Below, piece by piece: positions 13,355 through 24,216 of a DNA stretch of 64,000 nt. Numbering within the stretch: position 1 is the first letter of the stretch; the number at the start of each line of letters is the position of its first letter. The notes beneath the pieces are model-generated. The model was given only the letters and a program-made list of their open reading frames with translations, searched no databases and was not told the origin of the DNA. Source of the DNA: Daucus carota subsp. sativus (Eukaryota; Streptophyta; Magnoliopsida; Apiales; Apiaceae); contig NC_030388.2 in NCBI RefSeq assembly GCF_001625215.2, positions 22,680,558-22,744,557 on the forward strand. Reading direction: 5' to 3'. The position numbers were made by a program, and so were the translations under genes.

Positions 13355-14230
13355 GCTGATACCCTAGGATATTATACAAATGTATCTAGATATTATTATA
13401 AAAATATCGGCAACTAGCGGATGAAAAGGACGTATTTAAAATTTCACGGGTAACTCTTCGCACAAGATGGCTCCGCCCCTGTCGATAGTAACGTGGCTGG
13501 CATTTCATGTGAAATGGACTTATTTATTTCAATTATTTCATCTTTGTCCCCAGCAAGCTCAACAATAATTTGCCACATTTTTTTAGCATTTTTATAAAAA
13601 TGCATTAGTCACGCCAATTTGGCCTCCCAATTATTGCTCTTCGAGTGCCACATTTCACTTTTTTCCTACCATCCACATACGTGTAACTTTTTGCATCAAT
13701 GTGGAAAAAAGATGGTATTATAATCGCAACAGTGGAGATCTGGAGATCTTTCAGCAGATTAAATAAGCTACGGCTATGGTTTATTTGCAAACGTGTTTCC
13801 ACCGTTTCATCTGCCTTGCTGCCTAACTTGCTTACTCTAGTTTTGATCTTTTTGTACAAGTCAGAGCAAGATGCCTAATCCGCTTAATTTTTCTGGCGAG
13901 TTATCGTTTCCACTTGTTTATCATTTTCGTCGTGTATTCGGACTCTCAAATTCTCGACCTCTTGTTATTATCACTAATCGGGTTGAAACGGGGATTTTTC
14001 GCGTAAATTTGAAAATTTGGCTTCTAATTATATAAAATTGTTTAAATTATATTATCCAAGCTGTTTAACGTAATTATTTGTATTAATTCTAAATCATGTT
14101 TATGTTGGTGTGCTAATTGTTGGTTGTATGATTAGGAAAAAAACAGGTAGAGTGGGATCTAAGGTGATTAATAAGCTAATTATTGATAGATATGGGTTTA
14201 CAAACTTACAATGAATGCAGACACATGTTT
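13355..14230. promoter_or_regulatory. Upstream region of gene 1, shared with gene 2
   Basis: CGAGTGCCACATTTCAC at about 13641 matches GAGTGCCACATTGCC at about 18454, and GTGTTTCCACCG with GCTGCCTAACTTGCTTACTC (13795-13835) matches GTGTCTCCACCG with GCTGCCCAACTTGCTAACTC (18727-18795). These blocks are noncoding and keep their order. An open frame at 13605-13859 lies across them but has no sign of being a gene. Confidence 0.5.
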
Positions 14231-14293
14231 AATAAATGTATACACGAGTGCTATGTTCCACATTGTCTGCGCTAAGGTTTGCTACTAGCTGGC
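14231..14293 (+). repeat. Array motif copy D
   Basis: ATGTATACACGAGTGCTATG, then TGTCTGCGCTAAGGTTTGCT. It lies about 0.96 kb upstream of gene 1 and is nearest to copies A and F. GCTA in its first half and TAGC beyond the second could pair. Confidence 0.6.
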
Positions 14294-16193
14294 TTTCACT
14301 TGTCTCGTCCTTCAAGTGTTCTCTCTAGTCTCTACCGTTGGAAAAAATTCTATTGAATAATTTTTTAATCGTAAGTGTTCAAGAGCTTAATAAGGGTAAT
14401 TTTGCGATAAAACCAGATTAGCTGCGCTTAAAAAGTTAAAATTACTGGTTTGTTGTTGTGGGCCTCTACTTAATAGGTTTAAATCATTTGAGTAGCTTTA
14501 AAAATTTTGTGGGCTTAAAAGTGGGCTCTGCATGCACCACATGGCAAGATAGTGTTAATAGAAAAACAACTTGTCAAGATAATTATTATTTAGTTTATGT
14601 TAGTTTAATCAATCAATTATAAGTTTAATAAATTATTAAATTCTAATCAATATCTATTTTTTGTTTTTTTAAACTTATATTAACTAATATATCAGTCAAT
14701 TCCATTAAAAATACTCTGATTTCTAATTATAATTTCTACCTAGTAACCTAGAAGAAGATTAGATTATATAATTAGATTTTCAGGAGCCGTAAAACATCGT
14801 TGTGAGATGGAAAATTAGTTGGAATATAAATAATAAAATAAATCTATTAATATGAGATCTTTTAAGATGCGCTCGAAAATAAATTTGCATAAATTCAGTC
14901 TAAAATAAATAATATTATATTATTTTGAATTATGACTCACTCAACAGCTTAATAAACAGTTCACAATTTCAGATTAATAATAAGTCCGACTCTCCCAGAA
15001 TGGCCACGAGATAGACGAGTCATCCTGCATTTTATTTTTGAGCTCATCTCGAAAAATTTCACAATAACAAAATTATTTGACCTTAATATTCTAACTACCT
15101 GCCCAGGTGTGCCAACTCCCCACACTTGCTAGTATGTTTAATACAAAACCTACATAGTGGTATCTTCTTGTTGAAAGAATATTATATATTATTTACAAAG
15201 TAAGGACCAGTTGATTTGTCTGATTATGAAATTCTTGAGAAAACAGATAACTTTTTTTATTTAATAATAATAATAAAAAACAAAAATACTTTTTCACAGC
15301 TAATATATAAAATTGTTACATACTTGGCCTAATTATTGTAAATCTAACTAATTATGGTTCCAAGAAAAGGACATTTTTTAAATAAATCTAATAATGTGAT
15401 AATTAGAACGCACTCCATGACATGGTTCACACAAATAAGATCTGAATAACTTCAAACTTGGGTATTTATATACGACTATAAGAGTATTATAGGCGCAAAA
15501 AAAATGACATAATAATTGAGTGGAAAAATTTAATTGATATTATTAATAGATGTTTGGACTTTTTTTTAATAAAATATTAACACATACTTACTTTGTGAAT
15601 CTGGTGGTACACAATTTCATATATCAAATATTTTTCATTGTATATACAGACGTACATTTCTCACACTGTCGCACAGATTCTTAACATACCGATACAAAAT
15701 TACATGCTGAAGCTCCTTTCCACCAACAAGGCCTGAAACCGTCTAATATCCAAAACATTCAATCAAAATCTTTTCTATTCCCTTTTGTAATATCAGCAAA
15801 AAGTCGAAGAAAAAATATATACAGCCTAGATACATCTTCCTATAAAAGATTTCATCCTAGATTTTCTACAGGCTAATTTATAATTTGGTACCACCGTCAA
15901 CTTATTATTCTTGTAAAAGGGTTCATGAACCCATGAAAGTCGGTTGCTAATTTAAATGAAATGCAGAACTTGTACGTACATTTGTCTGCATAGGATGTAC
16001 CTTCAGTACACAATAACATTGAGATTTTTGTTTAGATTAATTGTCTGGGGATATTACATGTTTTTAAAGAAAGAGCAATAGGATAAGATTATATATGTCA
16101 TATGTATGTATGGGTTCTTATATTAAAGTTATTAATATATTATTATAAAGCATGCAGGCTTAACTTTGGCAGAGAAGATGGAGTTATATTCTA
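14294..16193. other. AT-rich spacer between gene 1 and gene 2 units
   Basis: No gene or classified element is visible. The sequence is very AT-rich with many short homopolymer runs. Confidence 0.3.
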
Positions 16194-16248
16194 ACTTGTG
16201 CATGGCTGTCAATGTTTAAGCAATGTCCCCTGTTAAGGTTTGTAGCCG
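16194..16248 (+). repeat. Array motif copy E
   Basis: TTGTGCATGGCTGTCAATG, then CCCCTGTTAAGGTTTGTAG. It closely resembles copy C and stands at the equivalent place beyond the 3' end of gene 2. Confidence 0.5.
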
Positions 16249-17348
16249 TAGATAAAAATTTGATCTAAGATGGCCTGAATAAGAATCAGAATATTTTCCA
16301 ATAATATTAACTTAGTCCAAAACTGGTGTTAATTTTAATGAATAAAGGCAGCTGACTCGTGCAAGAGCAACTTAGATTTACTTTTAACAAAAATAAGTTC
16401 CTTTTATTCAAGAAAAATACACTTCTATTCTGTTAATATATATCAATATTTGCTGACTCTATATGAACATAATCAACATACTTATAACTAGAAATACTTG
16501 ATTATTGTATGTAACTGCTCCAAAACAATACATCATTTAAAAAAGTGAAATTTTTCCAAAATAATTGTTCAACACTTTCTTAACAAATGCAAAACAATTG
16601 GTCCCACTGTTCTCACATGAACCACTATCTAAATCTATATATAAATACGATTCTAATACATGTATAATAGAACCATTAAAGACTCACTCATATTGGGTTC
16701 ACACAATTCTTAAATAATATAAGAGATAGGAAGTTTAAAAGGATGCATTTCATTTTATATAATAAATTTTAAATGACAGTATTTGAGTTGTTATTTCAAA
16801 TATCCATATGATGAAACCGGGTTTCCAAACAAATTATAAATATAGTGATATTATTAAATAACCTTGATCTCTGAACCTAAACGTGTTATCATTAAGAAAC
16901 CGGCTAAGGTTATGAAATTAGGTTAGTTTGTTTCATGAAATTATAATTTGTGTAATTAGTCTCCTCATTATTAATTTTAAACATCATACATTGTTATAAA
17001 CTTATTCATTTTTCTAATATAGTAGGAATGTGAATTGGGAGGGAAGGAATTGAAAGGATCCTCTGAAACAGTTTCACGTGATTTAATTTTGAAACAAATA
17101 TAAAGATCTTTAAGCTTATCGGTTTAGATATAACACTTTGGATCTTAGTTGCATTCATTATTTATACATATAGAAGCAAAGAAGAAGAAATCATGGAATA
17201 GAGAAGAGACTATATGTGATGGAACTCAAATGTTTGTATATATTTACTCATGGAAAGAACTAATACAGTTCTTTCTCTTTACATTTCAATCAGCATCTAT
17301 AAACTAATCAATCCTCTAAAATTCGGATAGTTTTGTCAAAACATCTAA

Positions 17349-18233
17349 TCACTGCGAAACAATGTTAAGCAGAGAAGTTCTTATTCTAACAATGTGCCTA
17401 AACATGCATTCCAGTTCGTTTTCAATTCCTTCAACTCCGGCCTCCAATGCCTCTAGTCTTTGCTTCAGCAAACCAGACTCTTTAGTTGAACCCGATGTTA
17501 TACTTGATAATTCCGCGTCCACCTTCTCCATTTCATTCATTTGTTGATGATCTTCACATGCAACTCTGTTTTTGTGCATGAATCTTGAAACTAATGACCA
17601 CTTTGTGGATTTCACCTTTGTGGATGTTGCTAAGAACACGAGTACGTAGTTGAATACAGAAATAGTGGTGGCAGTAACTTCATTGAGTACTCGAATAACT
17701 GAAATTAAGTGTTGATCTGAATCAGCAAATTGAGAGCCACTTGTTCTGTTATCTAGTTGGTTAAGAACTGCGGCTAGTCTTTTGGCATCTTTGTTTATTT
17801 TCTTTCTGAACAATGTGTACTTGGTAAAGCTACTTGGATCGCCTTTAGGCCTCCTTCGTAGACATGAATGAAGATCTGCAGCGTTTACTTTAACTTGTGA
17901 CATAATATCTTTTGCACTTCCACAGATATCTAGGAATCTGATGGATCCATCCAGCAACTCGTTGAATGGGTCGTCGTGTTGAAGGGCAGAGAGGGCTTGT
18001 TGAGTCAGTGGCAGATTGAGAAGATCGTCCGTGCATCTATACAACTCGCCTAATCCAGATAGGCCGTTGCAGATGGTCTCTGCTGTTGGTGCATTTGTTG
18101 ATACTTCAGCTTCCCATGTTTTAAGCTTGTTCAGCTCCTGATCCATCTTGTAAGTACTCGAATGTGGCCTGCAAGGTAAGCTAATTGATCGAATGCCACC
18201 ACGGGGTTTGTTGCATCTCATTGAAGCAGCCAT
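17349..18233 (-). CDS. DUF241 family protein, array gene 2
   Basis: An intronless protein of 294 residues if it starts at MAASMRCNK (18233). An upstream in-frame Met at 18284 is less likely because it adds a leader not seen in the paralogues and lies close to the TATA box. Landmarks: IRSISLPCRPHSSTYKMDQE, ELYRCTDDLLNLPLTQQAL, LLDGSIRFLDICGSAKD, RRRPKGDPSS, KKINKDAKRLAAVLNQLD, VIRVLNEVTATTISVFNYVL, and the end MFRHIVRIRTSLLNIVSQ. It keeps the Ser/Glu-rich linker that gene 1 has lost. It is the closest living relative of the dead copy at 7690-8470. Function is unknown for the family. Confidence 0.93.
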   Translation of the reverse strand: MAASMRCNKPRGGIRSISLPCRPHSSTYKMDQELNKLKTWEAEVSTNAPTAETICNGLSGLGELYRCTDDLLNLPLTQQALSALQHDDPFNELLDGSIRFLDICGSAKDIMSQVKVNAADLHSCLRRRPKGDPSSFTKYTLFRKKINKDAKRLAAVLNQLDNRTSGSQFADSDQHLISVIRVLNEVTATTISVFNYVLVFLATSTKVKSTKWSLVSRFMHKNRVACEDHQQMNEMEKVDAELSSITSGSTKESGLLKQRLEALEAGVEGIENELECMFRHIVRIRTSLLNIVSQ

Positions 18234-18302
18234 TGTTTGTTTCTGTGTTAAGAATATGAAGTTATGTGAAGTGTTGATATCCAAACCTCTGTTGCATTTT
18301 GT

Positions 18303-18310
18303 TATATATA
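18303..18310 (-). promoter_or_regulatory. TATA box of DUF241 gene 2
   Basis: TATATATA on either strand, about 70 bases upstream of the preferred start at 18233. This spacing favours that start over the Met at 18284. Confidence 0.6.
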
Positions 18311-19485
18311 GACAAATGCTAAGACAAGAGCAAGATTAGTTTTAAAATTATGGGACAAAGTAATGGGCATGTGATCAAGATGACCTTTGCTATTTTTTAA
18401 GTCTTGGTATTTGGTGAAATTCATTGGTCATTTTTGGTGTGGCATGCTCTTTGAGTGCCACATTGCCATCTTTTGCGCAGCTTCATCTACGTGCATTCTG
18501 CATATGCAAAAGTTGAATCAAAGGGGAGATTTCAAGTCATCAAGAAAGTATTTAACAATAGATTTTAATATGATGCTGCAGATTGTGTGATCTTTCTGGG
18601 GATTAATAAATAATTACAGATGCAGATGAGATTTCTGGAGTAGGATTGAAGATACATACCAGATTAGTTTAAGTGATTGGCCATAAATATTCTAAAATGG
18701 TTGCAGGTATGTGTCTTTTGTAGACGTGTCTCCACCGTATTGCTCGATTTTCTCTCTTATTGGATGTCAGTTGCTGCCCAACTTGCTAACTCTTAGGTGA
18801 GTCATGTCTCTTTCTATTTTTTATGTCTAGCTCCCACTTATTGGTAATGCAGTGCTCATCTTAGGCCCTTGTTATTGTTACAACTCACCGTCAGAAGTAA
18901 GGCATGCGTACATCTTAGTCATCGGACCTCCGAAAAATAGTATATTCAGTTTGATCTTGTAACACAATCTTCTTTCACTAATACAGAGTTCTCATCCATT
19001 TGACTTTAGAACATGGTAAATTTTTAACATAGCTTCAGGTACAAGAAGGCCCCAGACCAATGCACCAGGGATTATCCTAAATGCATGTATTAGGACAACT
19101 AAACTATTGAGATTAACAACAATCTTGGTAACATATATCTCATTAATGATTGGTTTTTGTTTTATCTGGAGCTATAGTGCTCATTGTTTATTTTGGCGCC
19201 CACATATGTGTAAGGGACTAAGGGTCATATTGATTGGTCTATTTCATGCATGCATCTATTAATGACACTCTCACCCTTGTGCTTATACATAGATCTTCTT
19301 GGATTTATCAAAGTCGGCAGCCATTAAATTTGCAGACGGTGGCTTGCATTTAAGTTGTCTAAATGAGAAGAACCTTGTACAAATAATGCAGAGAATTACT
19401 AGTACCAGTACTCTGTGGATTTAGCTAGATCATTAAGTTCTTAAATTATTGATCTAAGATTATGATGGATATGGTTGTTAATTCT
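18311..19485. promoter_or_regulatory. Upstream region of gene 2
   Basis: Holds the blocks shared with gene 1 and the dead copy (GAGTGCCACATTGCC, GTGTCTCCACCG, CCCAACTTGCTAACTC). The remainder, 18800-19485, shows nothing I can name. Confidence 0.45.
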
Positions 19486-19541
19486 ACATGTTTGCAAGAG
19501 TGGCATGTTTTACAATAATGTCTGCACTGAGGTTTGCTTGG
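19486..19541 (+). repeat. Array motif copy F
   Basis: TTTGCAAGAGTGGCATG, then TGTCTGCACTGAGGTTTGCT. It lies about 1.25 kb upstream of gene 2 and also about 1.0 kb beyond the 3' end of gene 3, so it fills both the upstream and downstream positions in a shortened unit. Confidence 0.6.
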
Positions 19542-20558
19542 ATTATTGTACCTTTCCATATGCAAAGTACATTAGTACTAAACTACAAGATCTACAGCTA
19601 ATATATACGTTTTCAGATTAATCAATCTTGACAAAGTCTTCCTTTTGTTGATGAATTTTAATGGGTGCAATTATGTTTTTGTTGTTAATCATCAATTTTA
19701 TGATTAAGAAGCTTACGAAATAATCATGTACAGATGTGTATAAGATAATCATGTTCTGAGTGAAAATTATTTTAGACTAAAATTAATCATGCACAAATTA
19801 CCGGTTACAGTGGTGAGAAAATAACAATAGTGCAGATCACTTGAACCATTGAACTTTGTTAGAATATAATATGATCCTGGTAAGCCCTTCTTCTAACACC
19901 TCGAGGTTTTAGGAGAATTGATCACTTAACATGGTATTAGAGCTCTGTATAATAGAGAGTTGTGAAGAGTTTCTAGTTTCTATTCAAGCCCAGACATGTA
20001 CATATATGATACTGAATATGGTTTAAACCTGGTAACTTAGCAAAATTTCTGCCTAAACCTTTTACCCGTCTAAATCAAGTTATCATGTGTGCGTTTTATT
20101 TGTTTTTTTTACTTAATCTCGTGGGTCTTCTTGATCCTGATGAACCTTTGGCATAACTGAACCAAGTCTGTAGTTACTTATTAGTAATAGTATTGCAAAA
20201 ACCATAAGAAAGCACAATACCATAGTCTACAGGCTGATATAAGTTTATATTTGATGAAACACTTCAGCAAAATGAATGGAATAAATCCAAAGAAGAGAAA
20301 ATGTTACACTGAGCTAGCTTGAGCTTGATGGAGATCTTAATATTTACTTTTTAATAAGTTGTAGAACAAGGATTGCATGCAATATTATGATGTTCGAAGA
20401 GCCAAAGGTATTCTGAGAATAAACAAAAGCAAATATATATGTAGCCGTAGAAGATTAATCTTGTAAATGTTCCAGTATAAGTATAAATATCCCTCATTTA
20501 CATTTCAGTTGAACTAATAAATGAATATGTAAAACTAAGGCACTTTCTGATGCTAGAT
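19542..20558. other. Spacer between motif F and DUF241 gene 3
   Basis: AT-rich sequence that includes the presumed 3' UTR of gene 3. I see no gene or element in it. Confidence 0.3.
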
Positions 20559-21446
20559 CTATAAGCTGGAGATGATATTTAGAAAAGATGCTCTTGTTCT
20601 AATCAATCTTCTGGACATGCACTCGCTTGCAGATTCAACGAGTTCAATGCCATCATGGAGTGCCTTTAGCCTTTCTTGCGCGATTTCAATCTTTTCACTT
20701 TCACACGAATCATATGAGTCTAGTGCAGAATCAACTTTTTCCAACTCATTCTTGTTTTGGAGTTGCTCTTCACAGGTTACAGTTCCCTTTTGTATTAATT
20801 TTGAAACTAATGACCATTTAGTTGACTTGGATTTGGAAACTGGTGAAGAAAAGAACAACAGGAGGGACTGGAAAACTGATATGGCCACTGAGCTAACTTC
20901 CTTTAGTACTCTGATCACCTCTGACAAGTGGTAATCTAAGTCGAAGATTGCTGAGCATGTGATTTTGATATCCACCTGCTTTAAATCTGCAATCAATTTT
21001 CTAGCTTGTTTTTTCATCTTTCTTCTGAATGAATTAAATTTTGATATGCTGGTGGCAAGGGTCAAGTCTCCCTTCTTTCTTCTTATCGCAGATTGAAGAT
21101 CCACAACGTGTTCTTTAATCTGCGACGTGAAGTCCCTTGTGGTGCCACATATATCTAAAAGCCTCACAGATCCATCCAACAACTCATCAACCCATTTCTC
21201 TTGGCGATGGTTAGAAAGGGCTTGTTGCGTAAGTTGCAAGTTTAGAAGATCAGCAATACACTTATACAGACCTTCAAGTGTCAATAGGTCACTGGAGACC
21301 GCAGATGCATTACAAGATGATGATACATCGCGGGTTTTGAGCTTCCTAAGCTCCTCATCAATTTCAACTATATTTGGATGTGATCTTGAAGGCAAGCTAA
21401 TCGATCTGATATGATGACTGTTGTTGGCTTCTGATGCACAAGCCAT
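20559..21446 (-). CDS. DUF241 family protein, array gene 3
   Basis: An intronless 295-residue protein starting MACASEANNSHHIRS. Family landmarks are RSISLPSRSHPNIVEIDEEL near residue 14, LYKCIADLLNLQLTQQAL, LLDGSVRLLDICGTTRDFTSQIKE, RRKKGDLTLATSISKFNSFRR, VIRVLKEVSSVAISVFQSLLLF, and the C-terminal CMSRRLIRTRASFLNI. A Ser/Glu linker (DSYDSCESEKIEI) precedes the last helix. It resembles gene 4 in the FNSFRRKMKK region. The role is unknown; a helical protein of the BYPASS1-like superfamily is inferred. Full length, no breaks. Confidence 0.93.
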   Translation of the reverse strand: MACASEANNSHHIRSISLPSRSHPNIVEIDEELRKLKTRDVSSSCNASAVSSDLLTLEGLYKCIADLLNLQLTQQALSNHRQEKWVDELLDGSVRLLDICGTTRDFTSQIKEHVVDLQSAIRRKKGDLTLATSISKFNSFRRKMKKQARKLIADLKQVDIKITCSAIFDLDYHLSEVIRVLKEVSSVAISVFQSLLLFFSSPVSKSKSTKWSLVSKLIQKGTVTCEEQLQNKNELEKVDSALDSYDSCESEKIEIAQERLKALHDGIELVESASECMSRRLIRTRASFLNIISSL

Positions 21447-21515
21447 TTTTGCTATATTGTCAAAAAATTCAGAAGATTTGAACTTTGAATGGTATGTAAA
21501 AACTGCAGACTTTGC

Positions 21516-21523
21516 TATTTATA
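21516..21523 (-). promoter_or_regulatory. TATA box of DUF241 gene 3
   Basis: TATAAATA on the minus strand about 70 bases upstream of the start codon, in the same CTATTTATAT context as gene 1. Confidence 0.6.
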
Positions 21524-22228
21524 TCACCACAATGCAGGGGACAGAAGATCAAAAAAATGATGCTAGTGTGGGCTCTCCCTTAAAACTTGTTAATCTGTTA
21601 CAACTTGTCTTACAAAATGCACTAAAATTTGACAAAAATTGCATGATTCATCTCCTTGTAGCTTCCTCATAATGTGGTATGATTGACACCATTACAAAAT
21701 GTTAACTAATAAAAAATTGCAGCTGCATCACCTCCATATAAATTAGCTGGCAATGCTGTCTCTGTCTCATCCAGAACATACTCATGTCATTGTAACAGCA
21801 ACACAGCATATTTCTTTATTAGATATGATAATGCAGGGAGATACATGAAATTTCAGAGAGATTTTCATTAGCCATTGCAGAAAATTAGCACACGAATTGT
21901 TTGTCTGCATCGTACAACAATCTTTCATTTCGTGCTACTGCATTGTTATTTGGATGTCGATGAGAATATGAGATTGGGGATCATGCATAGACAAAATCAA
22001 TCTAGCTCTTTCTTTAATAATGCATGATTATAATGCAGGCTAACAGGCCTAATGAGGGATTATATTAAGTTTTAGCAAGCGTCCAGGGGCTCTAAATTTC
22101 CGGGAAATTTCAGTGGAATTATTGGGATCATACGGAGATGATGTACCATATTCATATATTAAGGATCATATTGAAAATAATTAAAAGATTCCAATGGATT
22201 TAGTTGGTAAGATGGTCTTTGTTTTTAA

Positions 22229-22275
22229 TATCTGTACACGAGTGGTTTGCTGTCATAATTCAGTGGGTGTTCTTT
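22229..22275 (+). repeat. Array motif copy G (partial)
   Basis: CTGTACACGAGTGGTTTGC matches the first half of copies A, D and F. The second half is weak (TTCAGTGGGTGTTC). It lies about 0.8 kb upstream of gene 3. Confidence 0.45.
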
Positions 22276-22887
22276 GGATCAGGGTGATTCTATTGCATTG
22301 TCAGATGATTCAAAATCTGCTTGTTTTTCGTTTAAAATTAGATCTCAGCAAAACGAAAGAATCAAAATAGTTGCAAGAACCTCAAAAATAAGAATGACTT
22401 CTCCCTCTTCTTTTTTCTAATATACCTGATAGGGATAAGTTATAATGATTCTGACTTCTCATCCGTTGAGACGAAATTTAACGATCAGGTTTTAAATTGA
22501 ACATAGTACATTATTGGGAAAAAAAAGTTGAAGCAGTTTAATTTTATTACTACATGGAAGCGTATAATACAAATTATTTTTGGCCCTCACTAGACCAAAA
22601 CTTTATCACAGAATATTAATTTTTTTTATTTTTATTATTAGCCTCACGACACTAATTTTCTGACTCCACCATAGATTACAAATTTTCTGTATTTTCTATT
22701 TGCTTCAATCTTTCATTTCATACCTTTGATCCCTAACAAACTGCCAGGCTCTATTTCTGAAACATGGCTAAAGAGATCTCGTGTTTTCATATTGTTCTTG
22801 ATGTTGGTGCGGCTTGGTGGTAGAGCCAAGATTCCTCTGACATATAATCTTCACACCGGCACCAGAAAAAGTATTAATGCATTCTAA
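22276..22887. other. Spacer between gene 3 and gene 4
   Basis: AT-rich DNA. No gene, no inverted-repeat element and no further motif copy were found. Confidence 0.3.
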
Positions 22888-23150
22888 GTTTGTAACGAAA
22901 CTATGAGAGCACATTGTAATGAAGGCAACCACTCGTATTAAGACAAAATCTAATGTATTCAAAGTTTGTAATGGAACTATGAGAACACATAGTAATGAAG
23001 ACAATCAACTCTGAAAGTTAGTAAAGAAATCATAAGAAGACATTGTAATCAAGGCAACTAACTCATTTTAAGATAAAAAAATTTAAAACATTGCAACTAA
23101 ACTATGATAGCACATAGTAATGGAGGCAACCAACTCATACTAAGAAGCAG
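22888..23150 (+). repeat. Diverged tandem repeat, about four copies
   Basis: A phrase of the form GTTTGTAA-GAAACTATGAGA-CACAT-GTAATGAAGGCAACC begins at about 22888, 22964, 23013 and 23091. The period is irregular (about 50-80 bp) and the copies differ at several bases. It ends about 220 bases upstream of DUF241 gene 4. Confidence 0.7.
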
Positions 23151-23289
23151 CAAGCAAAGAAATAGAAAATTGTTAGAGCCTTGTTGGCCAAATGCATAAC
23201 AAGATAATCAGATCACAGAGGAGCCCACATGGTAATCATACTGCATCCTGTGACACATCTTGTCTCCTCTCCTGTCTTTTGTGCATGCA

Positions 23290-23295
23290 TATATA
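23290..23295 (+). promoter_or_regulatory. TATA box of DUF241 gene 4
   Basis: GCATATATAGC lies about 75 bases upstream of the start codon at 23371, the same spacing as in the other array genes. Confidence 0.55.
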
Positions 23296-23370
23296 GCAAT
23301 GCCTATAGCAAGTAGTTCTCATCAAAAAAACTACAGTTGATAAAAAATCAAAACACAGAAAACTAAAGCC

Positions 23371-24216
23371 ATGGCTAGTACTAGCTACCATGTTAGATCA
23401 ATAAGCTTGCCTTGCAGATCACATCCTGCGATAATCAGAGTCAAAGAGGAGCTTAGCAAGCTCAAAACATTGGAAACTCCATGCTGCCAGACATCAGAAG
23501 CAATTTGCAACAGTCTGTCTGGCTTGGCAGAGCTGTATGATTGCACAAATGATCTTCTTGGCCTTAAGTTAACCAAACAGTCCGCTCTGATGGATTGTCT
23601 GTTAGACGGGTCTGTGAGGCTTCTTGATATATGTGGTGGAACAAGGGATATTGTTTCACAAATTAAGGAACACACAAGAGACCTTGAATCATCTATTCGA
23701 AGGAGAAAAGGAGACATAAGCATTGAAAGTAGCGTTGTGAAATTCAATTCCTTTAGGAGGCGAATGAAGAAGGAAGCCAAAAGATTGATTGCATCTTTGA
23801 AACAAATAAAAAAACAATATGAGGCTTTGGCAATGTTGGATTCAGATCAGAAACACTCATCAGTGATAGGATTGCTGACAGAAGTTACATTGTCAAGCAT
23901 TTCGGTTTATCAATCCTTGTTGATGTTTGTGACGGTACCAGTTTCAAAGACAAAGGGAAGGAGATGGTCAGCTATAACAAAGCTGATCCACACAGAACGA
24001 GTGTCGTGTGAAGAGGAAAACATGAATGAGTTGGAAAGGATTGATGCAGCATTGATAAGTCTTTGTAGATCAAGGAAAGGGGAGAAGATTGAAAGTGCAC
24101 AACGAGGTCTAGTAGCACTGGAGACTCATTTTGAAGGCATAGAGAGTAATTTAGAGTGTCTGTTTAGGCGCTTGATCAAAACCAGAACCTTATTCCTAAA
24201 CATGGCATCAGACTGA
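23371..24216 (+). CDS. DUF241 family protein, array gene 4 (opposite strand)
   Basis: An intronless 281-residue protein, the only array member on the plus strand, divergent from gene 3. Landmarks: MASTSYHVRSISLPCRSHPA, ELYDCTNDLLGLKLTKQSAL, LLDGSVRLLDICGGTRDIVSQIKE, RRRKGDISIESSVVKFNSFRR, VIGLLTEVTLSSISVYQSLLM, and the end LFRRLIKTRTLFLNMASD. The loop after TKQSAL lacks the HHQ-type segment of the other paralogues. The start is fixed by the family N-terminus and the upstream TATA box. The biochemical role is unknown. The relic at 25147-25275 is most like the middle of this gene. Confidence 0.93.
   Translation: MASTSYHVRSISLPCRSHPAIIRVKEELSKLKTLETPCCQTSEAICNSLSGLAELYDCTNDLLGLKLTKQSALMDCLLDGSVRLLDICGGTRDIVSQIKEHTRDLESSIRRRKGDISIESSVVKFNSFRRRMKKEAKRLIASLKQIKKQYEALAMLDSDQKHSSVIGLLTEVTLSSISVYQSLLMFVTVPVSKTKGRRWSAITKLIHTERVSCEEENMNELERIDAALISLCRSRKGEKIESAQRGLVALETHFEGIESNLECLFRRLIKTRTLFLNMASD

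Noticed and set aside
13605-13859. 84-residue minus-strand frame upstream of gene 1
   Set aside because: It overlaps noncoding blocks shared with the gene 2 upstream region, where the frame is not kept.
9695-22275. CRISPR-like array from the recurring motif
   Set aside because: Spacing is kilobases and irregular, the copies are diverged, and the genome is plant nuclear.
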